Shown here: one piece after another, positions 16,925 to 25,010 of the stretch
How the letters are laid out: each line of letters begins with the position of its first letter
Numbering within the stretch: the first letter of the stretch is position 1
Assembly (NCBI GenBank): GCA_902770835.1
Contig: CACXUM010000035.1
Location: 1 to 49,481, forward strand
Origin: an uncultured Bacteroidia bacterium
GTDB lineage: Bacteria; Bacteroidota; Bacteroidia; Bacteroidales; F082
Direction of reading: 5' to 3'
Length of the DNA stretch: 49,481 nt
Program-made: the position numbers and the translations under genes
The notes under the pieces: generated by a model
Told to the model about the DNA's origin: nothing
Databases searched by the model: none
Seen by the model: the letters and a program-made list of their open reading frames with translations, nothing else

Positions 16925-17138
16925 TGTCTTTGCAGGGGCTGACATCGCCTGTGCAGGGGCTGACGTCACCTGTGCAGGGACTGACGTCACCTGCTTACTG
17001 ATATGTCGTCCCTATGGGACTTTGTGTCGGCACGCACGGGGAAACCCCATAGGGGTGACAGCAATGTAGGCAGGCGGTGTGAACCCCTGCCAAATGAAAA
17101 ACGGTTTATGAACCCCTGCCGGTGTGAACCCCTGCCGA
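16925..17138. repeat. Repeat block B, right of nuclease-ATPase 1
   Basis: It begins with three tandem 21-bp units (16931, 16952, 16973) built on GCAGGGRCTGACRTCRCCT. The segment 17051-17138 repeats block A (14999-15118) almost base for base, with fewer 16-bp GGTGTGAACCCCTGCC units. No gene is visible in 16919-17295. Confidence 0.85.
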
Positions 17139-17192
17139 TAAAAAACGGTCGCAAAAATGGAAGAAAAATTTGTGCGTTCAAACAGAAACCCC

Positions 17193-17200
17193 TAATTTTG
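17193..17200 (+). promoter_or_regulatory. Promoter of mscL
   Basis: TAATTTTG (TAnnTTTG) with TTTG at 17169-17172 and a 20-bp spacer. The leader of about 90 nt contains a 15-bp tandem repeat. Confidence 0.7.
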
Positions 17201-17233
17201 CCGCAACAAACAAATCGAAGATTCAACGCAGTT

Positions 17234-17278
17234 AATTCAACAATCAATAATTCAACAATCAATAATTCAACAATCAAC
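17234..17278. repeat. Three 15-bp tandem repeats in the mscL leader
   Basis: AATTCAACAATCAAT occurs at 17234, 17249 and 17264 (the last ends in C). The sequence is A-rich and unstructured, just upstream of the start codon. Confidence 0.9.
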
Positions 17279-17295
17279 AACTAAACATCATCGTT

Positions 17296-17721
17296 ATGGG
17301 TAAATTTATGCAAGAATTCAAGGAGTTTGCCATGAAGGGCAACGTAATGGACATGGCTGTTGGTGTGGTCATCGGCGGCGCGTTCGGGAAAATCGTTTCC
17401 TCGCTGGTGTCCGACATCATCATGCCGCTCATCGGTGCCATCACGGGTGGCCTCAACTTCACCGAATGGAAGTGGGTCATCCGCGAAGCCGTTATGGAAG
17501 GCGAAACCGTCGTGAAGCCCGAACTGTGCATGACTTGGGGTAACTTCCTGCAAGTCATCTTCGACTTCATCATCATTGCCTTCTCCATCTTCTTGGTTAT
17601 CAAGGGTATAAACAGCATGAAGCGCAAAGAGGAAGAAAAACCCGCCGAGCCTGCCGCTCCCGCCGGCCCGACGCAAGAAGAACTCCTCGCCGAAATCCGC
17701 GACCTGCTGAAGAACAAATGA
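17296..17721 (+). CDS. mscL: Large-conductance mechanosensitive channel
   Basis: A 141-residue inner-membrane channel that opens under membrane tension to release solutes during hypo-osmotic shock. Seen: the N-terminal amphipathic segment MGKFMQEFKEFAMKGN, the pore helix MDMAVGVVIGGAFGKIVSSLV with the glycine-rich face typical of MscL TM1, a periplasmic loop, TM2 (about 94-114), and a charged C-terminal helical bundle (LLAEIRDLLKN). The length is normal. It has its own promoter and ends in a terminator, so it is a single-gene unit. Confidence 0.96.
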   Translation: MGKFMQEFKEFAMKGNVMDMAVGVVIGGAFGKIVSSLVSDIIMPLIGAITGGLNFTEWKWVIREAVMEGETVVKPELCMTWGNFLQVIFDFIIIAFSIFLVIKGINSMKRKEEEKPAEPAAPAGPTQEELLAEIRDLLKNK

Positions 17722-17746
17722 TTTCTGGCGGATTTGAACCGAAATG

Positions 17747-17777
17747 GGGTGTGCCTGACGCAAGGCACGCCCTATTT
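17747..17777 (+). terminator. Terminator after mscL
   Basis: GGGTGTGCC (17747-17755) pairs with GGCACGCCC (17764-17772), 9 bp with one G-U and an 8-nt loop, followed by TATTTG. The T tract is short. Confidence 0.7.
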
Positions 17778-17804
17778 GTGTTTCGCGGTTTGCAAACAAT
17801 TTGC

Positions 17805-17812
17805 TAATTTTG
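17805..17812 (+). promoter_or_regulatory. Promoter of the queuosine cluster
   Basis: TAATTTTG (TAnnTTTG), 18 bp before the queF start. Confidence 0.65.
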
Positions 17813-17829
17813 CAGCCAAAATTCAAACT

Positions 17830-18300
17830 ATGTCAAGAAACGAACAAGAACTGCAAGGCGTGACACTGTTGGGCAACCAAAACACCCATTACAGTTACGA
17901 CTATACGCCCGAGGTGTTGGAGGTGTTTGAGAACAAACATCCTGAAAACGACTATCTTGTGACTTTGGATTGCCCCGAGTTCACCTCGCTTTGCCCCAAA
18001 ACTGGCCAGCCCGACTTCGGACACCTTATTATTAATTACATCCCGCGCACGCTGATGGTGGAGAGCAAGAGCCTGAAACTCTACCTCTTCAGTTTTCGCA
18101 ACCACGGCGACTTCCACGAAGACTGCGTGAACATCATTATGAAAGACTTGGTCAAGCTGATGAATCCCAAATATCTGGAAGTTATAGGATTATTCAATCC
18201 CCGTGGGGGCATTTCCATCAAGCCTTTTGCCAACTATGGCGACAGTGAACACCAAGACATGGTAAGGCAACGTCTTTTGGCTAATTTCCATAACCAATAG
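17830..18300 (+). CDS. queF: NADPH-dependent 7-cyano-7-deazaguanine reductase (preQ0 reductase)
   Basis: A 156-residue cytosolic enzyme that reduces preQ0 to preQ1 with NADPH, the last step before the base is inserted into tRNA. Seen: the nucleophile Cys55 in [13 protein letters not shown] with Asp62, and the ESKSLK motif at 78-83, both diagnostic of the short (unimodular, YkvM-like) QueF. A longer upstream frame exists, but [10 protein letters not shown] placed 18 bp after a promoter box is the sensible start. It is the first gene of the queF-queC-queD-queE series, which covers every step from the GTP-derived pterin to preQ1; the GTP cyclohydrolase step is not in the window. Confidence 0.95.
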   Translation: MSRNEQELQGVTLLGNQNTHYSYDYTPEVLEVFENKHPENDYLVTLDCPEFTSLCPKTGQPDFGHLIINYIPRTLMVESKSLKLYLFSFRNHGDFHEDCVNIIMKDLVKLMNPKYLEVIGLFNPRGGISIKPFANYGDSEHQDMVRQRLLANFHNQ

Positions 18301-18316
18301 TTATAATATGAATACA

Positions 18317-18397
18317 AACTACGGATTGCACGGATTCAACGGATTTTCGAATTCAATTTCCATTATTATATCAGTAAAATCCGTTAAATCCGTAGTT
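18317..18397. repeat. Dispersed palindromic element between queF and queC (81 bp)
   Basis: Outer ends AACTACGG (18317) and CCGTAGTT (18390-18397) are perfect inverted repeats. Inside each end is the word ACGGATT/AATCCGT repeated. It belongs to the same family as 19080-19213, 19593-19757, 31099-31211 and 39179-39340. Confidence 0.8.
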
Positions 18398-18410
18398 AAA
18401 GATTGAAAAA

Positions 18411-19073
18411 ATGAAAGACGCAGTAATCATCATCTCTGGCGGAATGGACTCGACCACGATGCTCTATGAATACAAGGACGAAATTGCCTTGGCCATCACT
18501 TTCGATTATGGTTCAACGCAAAACGGTCGTGAGCGCATTTGCGCCATCACGCATTGCCAACGGCTGGGTATCAAACATATTGTCGTGCCTTTGGAATTCA
18601 TGCACCGCTATTTCAAGAGTGCCTTGCTGATGACTGCCGATGACATTCCCGAAGGCAACTATGACGACGAGAACATGAAATCGACGGTGGTGCCGTTCCG
18701 CAACGGCATCATGCTCGCCATTGCTGCTGGCATTGCCGAGAGCAACGGTCTGAAGCGCGTGATGATTGCCAACCACGCCGGCGACCATTCCATTTATCCC
18801 GACTGCCGCCCAGACTTTGTCAATGCCATGTCGGAGGCCATGTCGGCAGGAACATACGAGAATATCACGGTTTTTGCGCCCTATACTTACCTGAGTAAGA
18901 AGGAAATTGCAGAGCATGGCAAGGCCTTGGGTATAGATTATACCGAAACATATTCCTGCTACAAAGGCGGCGAGAAGCACTGCGGTAAATGCGGCACTTG
19001 CCGCGAGCGCCGCCAAGCCTTGCAAGACGCTGGAATTGAAGACCATACTGAGTACGAAACAAACATAATATGA
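18411..19073 (+). CDS. queC: 7-cyano-7-deazaguanine synthase
   Basis: A 220-residue ATP-dependent enzyme that converts 7-carboxy-7-deazaguanine and ammonia into preQ0. Seen: the PP-loop SGGMDSTT (residues 9-16) that binds ATP, and the zinc site formed by Cys183, Cys191, Cys194 and Cys197 in the HCGKCGTC region. The length is normal. It lies 13 bp after a dispersed palindromic element that separates it from queF, and another element separates it from queD. No own promoter box is obvious, so transcription from the queF promoter through the palindromes is likely. Confidence 0.96.
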   Translation: MKDAVIIISGGMDSTTMLYEYKDEIALAITFDYGSTQNGRERICAITHCQRLGIKHIVVPLEFMHRYFKSALLMTADDIPEGNYDDENMKSTVVPFRNGIMLAIAAGIAESNGLKRVMIANHAGDHSIYPDCRPDFVNAMSEAMSAGTYENITVFAPYTYLSKKEIAEHGKALGIDYTETYSCYKGGEKHCGKCGTCRERRQALQDAGIEDHTEYETNII

Positions 19074-19079
19074 AAAAGA

Positions 19080-19213
19080 AACTACGAATTGCACGAATTT
19101 TGCGAATATCAATATGTGAATCTTGCGGCCAAAGCTGCAAATTCGTACCAATTGGCAACGAAGTTGCAAAATTCTATCCGAAATAATTCGTTTCATTCGT
19201 GAAATTCGTAGTT
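19080..19213. repeat. Dispersed palindromic element between queC and queD (134 bp)
   Basis: AACTACGAATT (19080-19090) and AATTCGTAGTT (19203-19213) are perfect 11-bp inverted ends. The interior has the sub-motifs AAGCTGCAAATTCGTA and AAGTTGCAAAATTC, also seen in altered form in the copies at 19593 and 39179. Confidence 0.85.
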
Positions 19214-19229
19214 AAAAAAATGGTATCAA

Positions 19230-19583
19230 ATGTATTACGTCAGAAAAACCTTGGAAATATCCTCGTGCCACCAGCTCTACCTCGACTATGAGAGCAAGTG
19301 TGAGAACCTGCACGGCCACAACTGGAAAGTGAATGTGTATTGCCGCGCCGAGCAATTGGACAGCAACGGTATGGTGTGCGACTTTACCGAAATCAAACGC
19401 TTGATTCACGGGAAGATAGACCACACCAACTTGAACGAAGTCCTCGATTTCAACCCGACGGCGGAAAACCTCGCCCGCTGGATTGTCGATACCGTTCCGA
19501 ACTGCTACCGCGCCGATGTGTGGGAGTCGCGCGACAACAAGGCTTCCTACATCAAGGACGACGCGCCGCAGAATTTTGATTAA
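19230..19583 (+). CDS. queD: 6-carboxy-5,6,7,8-tetrahydropterin synthase
   Basis: A 117-residue zinc enzyme of the PTPS/QueD family. It converts 7,8-dihydroneopterin triphosphate into 6-carboxytetrahydropterin, the substrate of QueE. Seen: zinc ligands His14, His28 and His30 (the latter two in LHGHNW), the catalytic Cys24 four residues before that motif, and the later catalytic His65 in IDHTNLN. The length fits bacterial QueD. It sits between queC and queE, in the expected pathway company, with palindromic elements on both sides. Confidence 0.94.
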   Translation: MYYVRKTLEISSCHQLYLDYESKCENLHGHNWKVNVYCRAEQLDSNGMVCDFTEIKRLIHGKIDHTNLNEVLDFNPTAENLARWIVDTVPNCYRADVWESRDNKASYIKDDAPQNFD

Positions 19584-19592
19584 GGAATAGTG

Positions 19593-19757
19593 AACTACGG
19601 ATTATACGGATTGAACGGATATTTGATGAAAGGATTTTGCAGCTAAAGCTGCGGATTGGTACAGATTTCTCCAGATGATAACTATCCGTATCAATTGGAC
19701 GCTTGCGTCACTAAAATTATTCGGAAGCCATCTGTCAAATCTGTGGAATCCGTAGTT
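19593..19757. repeat. Dispersed palindromic element between queD and queE (165 bp)
   Basis: AACTACGG (19593) and CCGTAGTT (19750-19757) are the inverted ends. The interior contains GCAGCTAAAGCTGCGG, a small hairpin also present in related form in the other copies. Confidence 0.8.
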
Positions 19758-19773
19758 AAATAATCGATGTCTA

Positions 19774-20364
19774 ATGTATCGCATAAACGAAATATTTTAC
19801 TCATTGCAAGGCGAAGGTTTCCACACGGGAACGCCCGCCGTTTTCGTGCGTTTCAGCGGCTGCAATTTGCGTTGCACTTTTTGCGACACGCAGCACCAAG
19901 CAGGGGAGATGCTTTCATTGCAAGAGATTGTAAACGAAGTAAATAGATATCCTATTGCCCCCTTGCTCATTTTGACTGGCGGCGAGCCTTCTTTGTTCAT
20001 TGATGAGGCTTTTGTGGCGGAATTGAAACAAAAGACAGACAAGAAGATCGCCATCGAGACCAACGGCACGCGGCCTTTGCCCACCAATCTCGATTGGGTG
20101 ACTTTTTCGCCCAAAACTGCCTTTGAAGGTGGCGATTTAGAACCTTGTGTTTTAACGCATTGCGATGAGTTGAAAGTAGTTTATCTCGGTCAGGATTTGG
20201 CGCAATATGATGATATTGAGGCTAAATACCGTTTTTTGCAGCCTTGTTTTGTTGAGGATTCGGAACAACGTAAAGCCAATATGCAGGCCTGCGTTGAGGC
20301 TGTGAAACGCCACCCGAATTGGCGGCTTTCGTTGCAGATACACAGGGCGTTGAATATTCCGTGA
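19774..20364 (+). CDS. queE: 7-carboxy-7-deazaguanine synthase (radical SAM)
   Basis: A 196-residue radical SAM enzyme that rearranges 6-carboxytetrahydropterin to 7-carboxy-7-deazaguanine. Seen: the iron-sulphur motif Cys30-x3-Cys34-x2-Cys37 in SGCNLRCTFCDT, the N-terminal EIFYSLQGEG that is specific to QueE, and the SAM-contacting GGEPSLF near residue 70. The length is normal. It is the last gene of the queuosine series and ends 56 bp before a promoter box for the next gene. Confidence 0.95.
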   Translation: MYRINEIFYSLQGEGFHTGTPAVFVRFSGCNLRCTFCDTQHQAGEMLSLQEIVNEVNRYPIAPLLILTGGEPSLFIDEAFVAELKQKTDKKIAIETNGTRPLPTNLDWVTFSPKTAFEGGDLEPCVLTHCDELKVVYLGQDLAQYDDIEAKYRFLQPCFVEDSEQRKANMQACVEAVKRHPNWRLSLQIHRALNIP

Positions 20365-20420
20365 TAGAAGCGAAATCTTGAAAAACGGAAGCAATAGCTT
20401 TGCCCAATCCCAAAAAATAC

Positions 20421-20428
20421 TATTTTTG
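20421..20428 (+). promoter_or_regulatory. Promoter of nuclease-ATPase 2
   Basis: TATTTTTG (TAnnTTTG). The predicted transcription start near 20435 makes the ATG at 20437 nearly leaderless, which favours the next in-frame ATG at 20455. Confidence 0.65.
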
Positions 20429-20454
20429 CACTCTGAATGTCAATTGATTGTGCC

Positions 20455-22014
20455 ATGCTGAAACTACCCATCGGAATACAGAGTTTTGCGAGCCTCAGAA
20501 ACGACGGCTTCGCCTACGTCGACAAGACCAAACTCGTTTATGACCTCACCCATAACGGAAAGTATATTTTCCTCTCCCGCCCGCGAAGGTTCGGGAAAAG
20601 TCTTTTGATTTCAACCTTGAAGGCCTATTTTCAAGGAAAGAAAGAATTGTTTGAGGGGTTGGCTATCTCAGAATTGGAACAGACTTGGGAATCTTATCCA
20701 GTTCTGCATTTGGACCTGAATGTGGGAATCTATAATTCGGTTCAAGGTCTTCAGGAAGCTCTGAAATCGAATCTCAACATTATGGAAAAAACGCACGGTG
20801 TCGCAAAAGAAAGCGATGACAACGCCCAGCGTTTCAAGGAGCTCATTTGGAATGTGGCTGCCAAAACAGGCAAACCAGTCGTCATCCTCGTGGACGAATA
20901 CGACAAACCGCTCATCGAGGCCATTGACAATGAGACTTTGCAACAGGAATACCGTTCCATTCTGAAAGCGTTTTATGGCAACATCAAGACCTGCGACGAG
21001 TTTATTCGTTTCGTCATGCTCACGGGCGTTTCAAAGTTCTCCAAAATCAGCCTGTTCAGCGACCTTAACAACCTGACAGACATTTCGTTGGATGAACGCT
21101 ACGCCGACATTTGCGGCCTTACCGCCGAGGAAATTGAGCGTCATTTCAGCGAACATCTTGAAGCGTTTGCCCAAAAGGAAGGCACCGACAAGGCCGCCAT
21201 CATGGAAGAAATGCGAAAGATGTACGATGGTTATCATTTCTCAAAAAGTGCATCGAAAGATATGTACAATCCGTTCAGCGTACTCAATGCGCTGAATAGG
21301 TGCGATTTTGAAAACTATTGGTTTTCGACCGGCACGCCGACCTTCCTCATTAAACTGCTGCAAAACGGCAACTACGACCTGCGGGATTTCTCCTACGGGA
21401 ATATTTTGGCCAACGAACTTTCCGCAAAGGAAAGTTTGACCAAAGAGCCAATAGCAATGTTCTATCAAACTGGTTATCTGACTATTAAAGGATACGACAA
21501 GGAGTTTGGTAGTTACAGTCTCGGCTTCCCAAATCGAGAAGTGGAGCAGAGTTTCCTCAATTTCCTGTTGCCACGCTATACGGGAAACACCGATAACCGT
21601 TCTTCGGCTTTCATTGAGTATTTTGTGCGCGACTTGCGCAAAGGCGACATTGAGAGTTTCCTGAACCGGATGAAGACCTTTTTCGCCGACACGCCTTACG
21701 AATTGGTTCGCGACTTGGAAAACCACTACCAAACCGTGATGTTCACCATTTGCCGCCTGATGGGTTATTACACGATTGCCGAATACCACACTTCAAATGG
21801 GCGTATTGATATGGTGGTGAAAACCCAACAGTTTGCATACGTCTTTGAGTTCAAGTTCAATAAGACGGCTGCGGAGGCTTTGGCGCAAATCAACACGAAG
21901 GATTATCCTTTGCCTTTCCAGTTTGAGGGGCGCAAGGTTTTCAAAGTGGGAGTCAATTTCTCGAAGGAAACCCGGAACATCGACGATTGCATTTGGGAGC
22001 CTTTGGAGGCTTAG
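20455..22014 (+). CDS. AAA-ATPase-like protein with C-terminal PD-(D/E)XK nuclease domain (DUF1703 type), copy 2
   Basis: A 519-residue paralogue of the gene at 15320 with the same order: YVDKTKLVYDL at the start, SRPRRFGKSLL as P-loop region, VVILVDEYDKPL as Walker B, and a nuclease core with Asp452, Glu465-x-Lys467 in RIDMV and FEFK. The family's biological role is unsettled. The ATG at 20455 gives MLKLPIGIQSF, the family-typical start; an in-frame ATG at 20437 would sit within a few bases of the transcription start. It lies between queE and the convergent rsmI-like gene, with which its stop codon overlaps tail to tail by 4 bp. Confidence 0.88.
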   Translation: MLKLPIGIQSFASLRNDGFAYVDKTKLVYDLTHNGKYIFLSRPRRFGKSLLISTLKAYFQGKKELFEGLAISELEQTWESYPVLHLDLNVGIYNSVQGLQEALKSNLNIMEKTHGVAKESDDNAQRFKELIWNVAAKTGKPVVILVDEYDKPLIEAIDNETLQQEYRSILKAFYGNIKTCDEFIRFVMLTGVSKFSKISLFSDLNNLTDISLDERYADICGLTAEEIERHFSEHLEAFAQKEGTDKAAIMEEMRKMYDGYHFSKSASKDMYNPFSVLNALNRCDFENYWFSTGTPTFLIKLLQNGNYDLRDFSYGNILANELSAKESLTKEPIAMFYQTGYLTIKGYDKEFGSYSLGFPNREVEQSFLNFLLPRYTGNTDNRSSAFIEYFVRDLRKGDIESFLNRMKTFFADTPYELVRDLENHYQTVMFTICRLMGYYTIAEYHTSNGRIDMVVKTQQFAYVFEFKFNKTAAEALAQINTKDYPLPFQFEGRKVFKVGVNFSKETRNIDDCIWEPLEA

Positions 22015-22760
22015 TGCTTTCGTCCCCAATACCCTTTTTTCGGCTCACTATAGATTAGGAAAACCGCTGGCTTCTTGTTCAAGTCGCCTTTGAAGGTTTT
22101 CCAAGTGCCAATGTCTTGACTGATAACGAGTTCGTCCTCACAAGTGAGGTTGCAGGCTATGCAAAGCCTTGTGGCAGGATGGAGGTTTTTGCAAAGGTCT
22201 TGCAGCATGGCGTTGTTGCGGAAGGGTGTTTCGATGAACAACTCTGTTTCGTTGTTGGCCAATGAACGGCGTTCCAAGTCCTTGATAGCGTTTTGCCTTT
22301 CGGGACTTTTGATGGGCAGGTAACCGTGGAAGGCGAAGGCTTGTCCGTTGAATCCCGAAGCCATCAGTGCCAAAATCATGGCATTGGGTCCGACCAACGG
22401 AACCACTTGAATGCCAGCGGAATGTGCCAAATCAACGACCAATGCGCCCGGGTCGGCGACGCAAGGTGTACCGGCTTCCGACATCAAGCCCATGTCCTCA
22501 CCTTGGAGGCACGCGCCGAGGTGCTCCATCAAGTCGAGGTTGCGGGCGTTGTGCTTGTCCAATTCGATGAAATTGATGTCATCGATAGGATTATCCATCC
22601 CGATGCGGCTCAAAACACGGCGCGAAGTGCGGGTGTTTTCCACAACGAAGTGTTTCAATCGTTTCACAATCTCAAGTGTCCCGACAGGAATCACTTGCTC
22701 TGGTTTTGTTGAGCCAAGCAGGTTGGGTACGAGGTATAGTTTTCCGAAGTTGTTGGTCAT
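22011..22760 (-). CDS. RsmI-like SAM-dependent methyltransferase (tetrapyrrole methylase fold)
   Basis: A 249-residue cytosolic protein of the RsmI side of the tetrapyrrole methylase family, which in other bacteria 2'-O-methylates C1402 of 16S rRNA. Seen: LYLVPNLLG at the start, GLMSEAGTPCVADPG near residue 90, a segment for SAM binding, and VPLVGPNAMILALMASGF. Bacteroidota often carry two such proteins, and this version (starting with NNFGKLYLVPNLLG) is the divergent one, so the rRNA target is inferred. The start MTNNFGK is chosen because an upstream extension would overlap dnaA. It starts 7 bp after the dnaA stop, forming a two-gene unit. Confidence 0.85.
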   Translation of the reverse strand: MTNNFGKLYLVPNLLGSTKPEQVIPVGTLEIVKRLKHFVVENTRTSRRVLSRIGMDNPIDDINFIELDKHNARNLDLMEHLGACLQGEDMGLMSEAGTPCVADPGALVVDLAHSAGIQVVPLVGPNAMILALMASGFNGQAFAFHGYLPIKSPERQNAIKDLERRSLANNETELFIETPFRNNAMLQDLCKNLHPATRLCIACNLTCEDELVISQDIGTWKTFKGDLNKKPAVFLIYSEPKKGYWGRKH

Positions 22761-22767
22761 AAGGGAG

Positions 22768-24186
22768 TTATTGCAAGGCGATTTTCTTTTCAATGTCGGC
22801 AAACATCACCTTAAACTGTTTGTCGGTCTCCAATTGGTTGGCGATGGTCTTGCAGGCGTGATACACCGTGGCGTGGTCTTTCTTGCCGCATTGTTGCCCG
22901 ATGGATGCGAGGCTGGCGTTGGAGTATTTCTTCGAGAGGAACATGGCGATTTGTCGTGCCTGCACCACTTGCCGCTTGCGCGTGTTGAGCACCATCTGCT
23001 CCGGCGAAATTTTGAAATAGTCGCACACGATGTTGATGATGTATTCCACCGAAACCTCCTTGACCGTGTTGCGCACAAAACGCTCGATGATTTCCTTCGC
23101 CATGTCGAGGTTGATGGCCTTCTTGTTGAGCAGCGACTGCGCCATCAGCGAGTTCATCACGCCTTCAAGTTCGCGGATGTTGTTGCGTACATTGCTGGCA
23201 ATGTATTGCACCACTTCATCAGGGAAGGTGATGCCGTTGTCGTAGAGTTTTTCGCGGATGATGGAAGTGCGTGTCGGCAGGTCGGGCACCTGAAGTTCGG
23301 CGGGAAGACCCCACTTGAAGCGGGAAAGCAAACGTTCTTCCATGCCTTGAAGGTCGGAGGGGAACTTGTCGCTGGTGATGACAATCTGTTTGTTGTTTTG
23401 CTGCAAGTGGTTGAAAATGTGGAAGAAAACATCCTGAGTGCCAGCCTTTCCCGAAAGGAATTGGATGTCGTCAACGATGAGCACGTCAATCATCTGGTAG
23501 AAGTTGATGAAATCGGGGCGGTTGTTGTTCTTGTTGGCCGACACATACTGGGTGGAAAGTTGTTCGGCCTGCACATAAAGCACGGTCTTTTCTGGATGCA
23601 AACGCTTGGTTTCCAATCCGATGGCGTGGCAAAGATGGGTTTTCCCAAGTCCGGTGCCGCTGTAAATGACCAAGGGATTGAACGCATTTTTTCCGGGTTC
23701 GCGGGCGATTTCGAGGCCGGCTGAACGCGCCAAACGGTTACATTCGCCCTCGATGAAATTGTCGAAAGTGTAGTTTTCGTTGAGTTGCGAGTCGATTTGC
23801 AGTTTCTTCAGTCCGGGGATGACAAACGGATTGATGGGACCTTCCGAAAGCCGTTGAGGAGCGGGCTGACCGAGAGGATTCTTCGGGAAATTGCGGTTGG
23901 AACTGGGCAAAGTGATGGAGCCTGAACTGTTTGCGCTGTCGACAGGCATCGTGTAGGCTAATTTTCCCTTCGCACCGACGAAACGTTTGATGGCCGTCCG
24001 AAGGTGGTCGATGTAATGCTCCTCAAGGTATTCGTAGAAAAACTGGGTGGGCACCTGAAGGGTGAGCACGTCGTCGGAAAGAGAAATGGGCACGATGGGT
24101 TCAAACCAAGTCTTGTAGCCCTGTTCCGTGACGTTATCCTTGATCACAGACAGACATTTATTCCATATCTCGACATGGTTGCTCAT
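22768..24186 (-). CDS. dnaA: Chromosomal replication initiator protein DnaA
   Basis: A 472-residue initiator that binds DnaA boxes at oriC and opens the DNA. Seen: domain I (about 1-80), a proline-rich linker (about 85-125), the AAA+ domain III with Walker A GTGLGKTH (177-184) and Walker B IVDDIQFL (237-244), and domain IV with KKDHATVYHACKTI, the DNA-binding signature. The length is normal. The upstream region has a TAnnTTTG promoter, but I see no cluster of TTATNCACA-type boxes there, so oriC is not evident. It is transcribed with the rsmI-like gene. Confidence 0.98.
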   Translation of the reverse strand: MSNHVEIWNKCLSVIKDNVTEQGYKTWFEPIVPISLSDDVLTLQVPTQFFYEYLEEHYIDHLRTAIKRFVGAKGKLAYTMPVDSANSSGSITLPSSNRNFPKNPLGQPAPQRLSEGPINPFVIPGLKKLQIDSQLNENYTFDNFIEGECNRLARSAGLEIAREPGKNAFNPLVIYSGTGLGKTHLCHAIGLETKRLHPEKTVLYVQAEQLSTQYVSANKNNNRPDFINFYQMIDVLIVDDIQFLSGKAGTQDVFFHIFNHLQQNNKQIVITSDKFPSDLQGMEERLLSRFKWGLPAELQVPDLPTRTSIIREKLYDNGITFPDEVVQYIASNVRNNIRELEGVMNSLMAQSLLNKKAINLDMAKEIIERFVRNTVKEVSVEYIINIVCDYFKISPEQMVLNTRKRQVVQARQIAMFLSKKYSNASLASIGQQCGKKDHATVYHACKTIANQLETDKQFKVMFADIEKKIALQ

Positions 24187-24278
24187 CGTCGTTTATGCCT
24201 AATTTGTTGTATTTCAAACTACTTTTTGGGGTAGAAAGGGTGTCTCGTTTTCCCGTTTTCGGGCTTTTTTCGACCTTG

Positions 24279-24286
24279 CAAAGGTA
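24279..24286 (-). promoter_or_regulatory. Promoter of dnaA
   Basis: The minus strand reads TACCTTTG (TAnnTTTG). It lies about 93 bp before the dnaA start. The AT-rich stretch 24290-24380 beyond it holds no gene and no recognisable DnaA box. Confidence 0.65.
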
Positions 24287-24398
24287 AATGATTAATTGTT
24301 TATAAAAAAATCAAAATCCTATTGACTTTCAATTTTCTTTTTCAAAAATTACGAAGATTTCGGTTTTAGAAAACTCAAATACTCTGTAATTTGCTGTT

Positions 24399-25010
24399 TT
24401 ACACGGTTTTGATATGCGCTATTTTTACCCCGAACAAATTGCGAAATTTTTCCGAAATCCTTGAAGCGTCATTTTTCCTTGTTGAAAACTCCAAATAGCA
24501 GTCCAATTCGAAGCGCGGATTCAGTTGTTCCAGATTTTCCTCTTTTAGGATGCGCATCACCTCGTTCATTAGCGGGTACTCGAACTCCAAACTGTAAATT
24601 TCATTTATGGTTTTCTCCACAATTTGCGCGTTGTCAAGGGCTTCGCGGGCAGCGGTTTTGTAGGCGTTGATGAGTCCCGAAGTGCCCAATTTGATGCCTC
24701 CGAAATACCTCGTCACGACCACACAAACATTGGTGACATCCTTCGAGAGGATTTGGTTGAGGATGGGTTTGCCCGCCGTGCCCGAGGGTTCGCCGTCGTC
24801 GCTGGAGCGGAAGGTTTTCTTGTCGGGACCAATCATGTAGGCATAGCAATGGTGCCGCGCATCGAAATATTTCTTCTTGACGGAAGCCACCGCTGCCTTG
24901 GCCTCGTCTTCGTTCATCACGACAAAAGTCTCGGCGATGAACTTGCTGCCTTTTTCCTTGTAAAGGCCCTCGCCGCTTGTGGCCAACATATAATAGGTGT
25001 CGTCGTTCAT
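24399..25010 (-). CDS. YigZ/IMPACT family protein
   Basis: A 203-residue protein of the YigZ (UPF0029, IMPACT) family. Seen: the GSKFIAETF and ARHHCYAYMIG stretches, SDDGEPSGTAGKPIL near residue 70, and VVTRYFGGIKLGTSGL, all signatures of this fold; the C-terminal third is the ferredoxin-like DUF1949-type domain. The molecular function is uncertain; eukaryotic IMPACT modulates the GCN1-GCN2 translational control system. The start overlaps the EamA stop in an ATGA, so the two are coupled and transcribed from the EamA promoter. An upstream extension in the same frame lies inside the EamA gene and is not used. Confidence 0.88.
   Translation of the reverse strand: MNDDTYYMLATSGEGLYKEKGSKFIAETFVVMNEDEAKAAVASVKKKYFDARHHCYAYMIGPDKKTFRSSDDGEPSGTAGKPILNQILSKDVTNVCVVVTRYFGGIKLGTSGLINAYKTAAREALDNAQIVEKTINEIYSLEFEYPLMNEVMRILKEENLEQLNPRFELDCYLEFSTRKNDASRISEKFRNLFGVKIAHIKTV

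Noticed and set aside
22768-24186. Several plus-strand open frames opposite dnaA, the largest about 437 codons over 22411-23724
   Set aside because: They are antisense shadows of dnaA and the rsmI-like gene with no domain support.
24187-24400. oriC next to dnaA
   Set aside because: AT-rich, but I could not find DnaA boxes on either strand.
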